Source: Lentisphaerota bacterium (GTDB lineage: Bacteria; Verrucomicrobiota; Lentisphaeria; Oligosphaerales; Oligosphaeraceae). From it: a stretch of DNA of 6,699 nt. The translations under genes were made by a program, and so were the position numbers. Of this stretch, positions 5,453 to 6,699 are shown in pieces. Each line of letters opens with the position of its first letter. Position 1 is the first letter of the stretch. The notes under the pieces were generated by a model. The model was not told the DNA's origin, made no database searches, and saw nothing but the letters and a program-made list of their open reading frames with translations. Location: assembly GCA_012799755.1 (NCBI GenBank), contig JAAZKQ010000472.1, forward strand, positions 1 to 6,699, read 5' to 3'.

Positions 5453-6418
5453 ATGGCTTTGATGTTTGACATGCCGCTGGAACGCCTGCTGCAGTACCAG
5501 GGACGGAATCCAAAACCGGCGGACTTTGACGTTTTCTGGGACCGCAGTCTTGCCGAGATGGACGCCGTTGATGGTCAAGTCGAGCTGCGCCTGGCGGACT
5601 TCCAGGCGCCCTATGCGGAATGCTATGACCTGCGCTTTACGGGTGTCGGCGGGGCGCGCATTTATGCCAAGCTGCTCAAGCCGCGCGGCGTCAGCGGCAA
5701 GTGTCCGGCGCTCTTGCAGTTCCACGGCTATTCCGGCAACAGCGGCCAGTGGCAGGACAAGTTGCCATACGCCGCCGCGGGCTTTGTGGTCGCGGCGCTG
5801 GATTGTCGGGGGCAGGGCGGGCTTTCGGAAGACGTCGGCGGCACCACGGGCACCACGCTTCGCGGCCATATTATCCGCGGTCTGGACGACGCGCCTGAGA
5901 AAATGCTCTTCCGGCAAGTCTACCTCGATTGCGCGCAGCTGGCGAAGATCGTGATGGCGATGCCGGAGGTTGATCCCGAGCGGGTGGGCTGCACCGGCGG
6001 CAGTCAGGGCGGCGGCTTGACGCTGGCCTGCGCGGCGCTGGTGCCGGGCATCAAGAAGGCCGCGCCCATCTATCCTTTCCTGAGCGACTATCAGCGCGTC
6101 TGGGAAATGGAACAGGACAAGGCCGCCTACGCTGAGCTGCGCGAGTACTTCCGCTATAAGGACCCCACTCACGAACGCCATGGCGAGATCTTCACCAAGC
6201 TGGGCTATATAGATATTCAGCACCTCTGCCCGCGCATCCGTGCCGAGGTGATGCTGGGCATCGGTTTCGCCGATACGGTGTGCCCGCCATCCACCCAGTT
6301 TGCCGCCTATAACAAGATCAGCTCGCCCAAGAGCTATGTGGCCTATCCCGACTACGGTCACGAAGGACTGCCCGGACACGGCGACCGGGTCTTCCAATTC
6401 ATGCTCGGGCTGCTCTAA
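5453..6418 (+). CDS. CE7-family acetyl esterase/deacetylase (acetyl xylan esterase, AXE1 type)
   Basis: Alpha/beta-hydrolase of carbohydrate esterase family 7, enzymes that remove acetyl groups from short xylo-oligosaccharides and, promiscuously, cephalosporin C. The 321-residue length is typical (about 320). All family signatures are visible: oxyanion-side motif RGQ (119-121, in DCRGQGG), nucleophile elbow GGSQG with Ser184, Asp274 in GFADTVCPPS, and His303-Glu304 in YGHEG. The N-terminus (PLERLLQYQGRNPKPADFDVFWD) is the usual CE7 start, and there is no signal peptide. It should act in the cytoplasm on imported acetylated sugars. AAAAGGAG eight bases before the ATG supports the start, and the gene ends in TAA followed at once by TAG. 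It is divergent from the hyd operon with no obvious functional link beyond sugar fermentation. The physiological substrate cannot be read from sequence. Confidence 0.92.
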   Translation: MALMFDMPLERLLQYQGRNPKPADFDVFWDRSLAEMDAVDGQVELRLADFQAPYAECYDLRFTGVGGARIYAKLLKPRGVSGKCPALLQFHGYSGNSGQWQDKLPYAAAGFVVAALDCRGQGGLSEDVGGTTGTTLRGHIIRGLDDAPEKMLFRQVYLDCAQLAKIVMAMPEVDPERVGCTGGSQGGGLTLACAALVPGIKKAAPIYPFLSDYQRVWEMEQDKAAYAELREYFRYKDPTHERHGEIFTKLGYIDIQHLCPRIRAEVMLGIGFADTVCPPSTQFAAYNKISSPKSYVAYPDYGHEGLPGHGDRVFQFMLGLL

Positions 6419-6434
6419 TAGATGGGTTATGCGT

Positions 6435-6469
6435 GGGGGGGGGAGGGGCCATTGGCTCTTTCTTCCCCT
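6435..6469 (+). terminator. G/U-rich hairpin downstream of the esterase gene, possible terminator
   Basis: Beginning 17 bases after the esterase stop, a run of nine G, then AGGGGCC, can pair without interruption with GGCTCTTTCTTCCCCT across a 3-base loop (ATT). This gives 16 pairs, six of them G·U. The G·U pairs mean the hairpin works only in a plus-strand transcript. No T-tract follows, so it is not a standard intrinsic terminator. A purine run facing a pyrimidine run can pair like this by chance. Confidence 0.35.
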
Positions 6470-6542
6470 TCGCGCTCTCCTGCCTATCCCATTTCGGCTC
6501 AGGGCCTTGCGGACGGTTTCTCGCCGTGCGAGAAATATCAGT

Positions 6543-6607
6543 AAGGCAAAAAAAGGAATGGCGAGTAACCGGTCACCGATTGATAATTGGCCGTTTTCTG
6601 TTGCCTT
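6543..6607 (-). repeat. Inverted copy of the interspersed 20-base core inside an imperfect inverted repeat
   Basis: Positions 6570-6589 are the exact reverse complement of 114-133, the last 20 bases of the 35-base element. Here they are flanked by inverted arms: AAGGCAA at 6543-6549 with TTGCCTT at 6601-6607, and GGC/GCC closer in. The GCGGGAAC half of the element and the GTCCAT array are missing. So the 20-base core is the widely shared part, and this copy may be a small hairpin-type repeat of its own. Confidence 0.6.
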
Positions 6608-6640
6608 GCAATGGAAACCATCTTCCGTGTCTGCTATGTG

Positions 6641-6699
6641 GCACGCCTTCAGCGTGCTGTTTCGGGTGGGGCTTTCCTGGGGTTGCGCCAGCGGCGCAA
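6641..6699. repeat. Two GC-rich hairpins at right edge
   Basis: GCACGC-CTTCA-GCGTGC (6641-6657) is a perfect 6-bp hairpin. TTGCGCC-AGC-GGCGCAA (6683-6699) is a perfect 7-bp hairpin running to the window edge. The second shares 13 of 15 bases with 2-16. No T-tract follows the first. They look like parts of an interspersed intergenic repeat rather than a terminator, but the sequence ends too soon to tell. Confidence 0.4.

Noticed and set aside
6435..6448. G-quadruplex
   Set aside because: Only one long G run and one GGGG are present, without four separated G tracts of suitable spacing; hairpin pairing with the adjacent C/T stretch is more likely.

Overview
The window looks like a chromosomal segment of a strictly or facultatively anaerobic, fairly GC-rich bacterium. 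The main reason is a complete maturation cluster for [FeFe]-hydrogenase (hydE, hydG, hydF plus a TM1266-type small protein). These proteins are oxygen-sensitive and belong to fermentative H2 metabolism. Ribosomal protein bL27 has no cleaved N-terminal extension of the Firmicutes kind and starts with a SSSRNGRDS segment. With a CE7-type sugar esterase and abundant intergenic repeats, this makes a gut or sediment polysaccharide fermenter of the PVC group (Lentisphaerae, Kiritimatiellae or Verrucomicrobia type) a plausible but unproven source.

Layout, left to right. Positions 1-273 are intergenic: two facing arrays of a 9-base-period repeat, a 35-base repeat element and a likely promoter for rpmA. 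rpmA (274-540, +) is a single-gene unit with a strong intrinsic terminator (574-612). A short convergent gap holds another 9-base-period array. Positions 709-4799 (minus strand) are one operon, in transcription order TM1266-like regulator, hydE, hydG, hydF. HydG builds the Fe(CO)x(CN)y unit from tyrosine and cysteine. HydE processes that unit further. HydF is the GTPase scaffold that assembles the 2Fe subcluster and delivers it to apo-hydrogenase. The hydrogenase itself (HydA) is not in the window.

Positions 4800-5452 are a 653-base divergent intergenic region and the most intriguing part. On the minus strand it holds a promoter-like sequence, about 240 bases with many short hairpins, and a textbook intrinsic terminator with a T-tract. 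All of this lies before the first gene of the hyd operon. It is either an attenuated leader (riboswitch-like) or a separate small RNA. The 7-base terminator loop is perfectly complementary to a segment about 127 bases upstream in the same transcript. The same intergenic region carries a second copy of the 9-base array plus 35-base element seen before rpmA.

Positions 5453-6418 (+) encode a cytoplasmic CE7-family acetyl esterase/deacetylase with all expected catalytic residues. Positions 6419-6699 have no gene. They hold a G/U-rich hairpin, an inverted third copy of the core of the interspersed repeat, and two GC-rich hairpins at the right edge, one of which resembles the left edge of the window.
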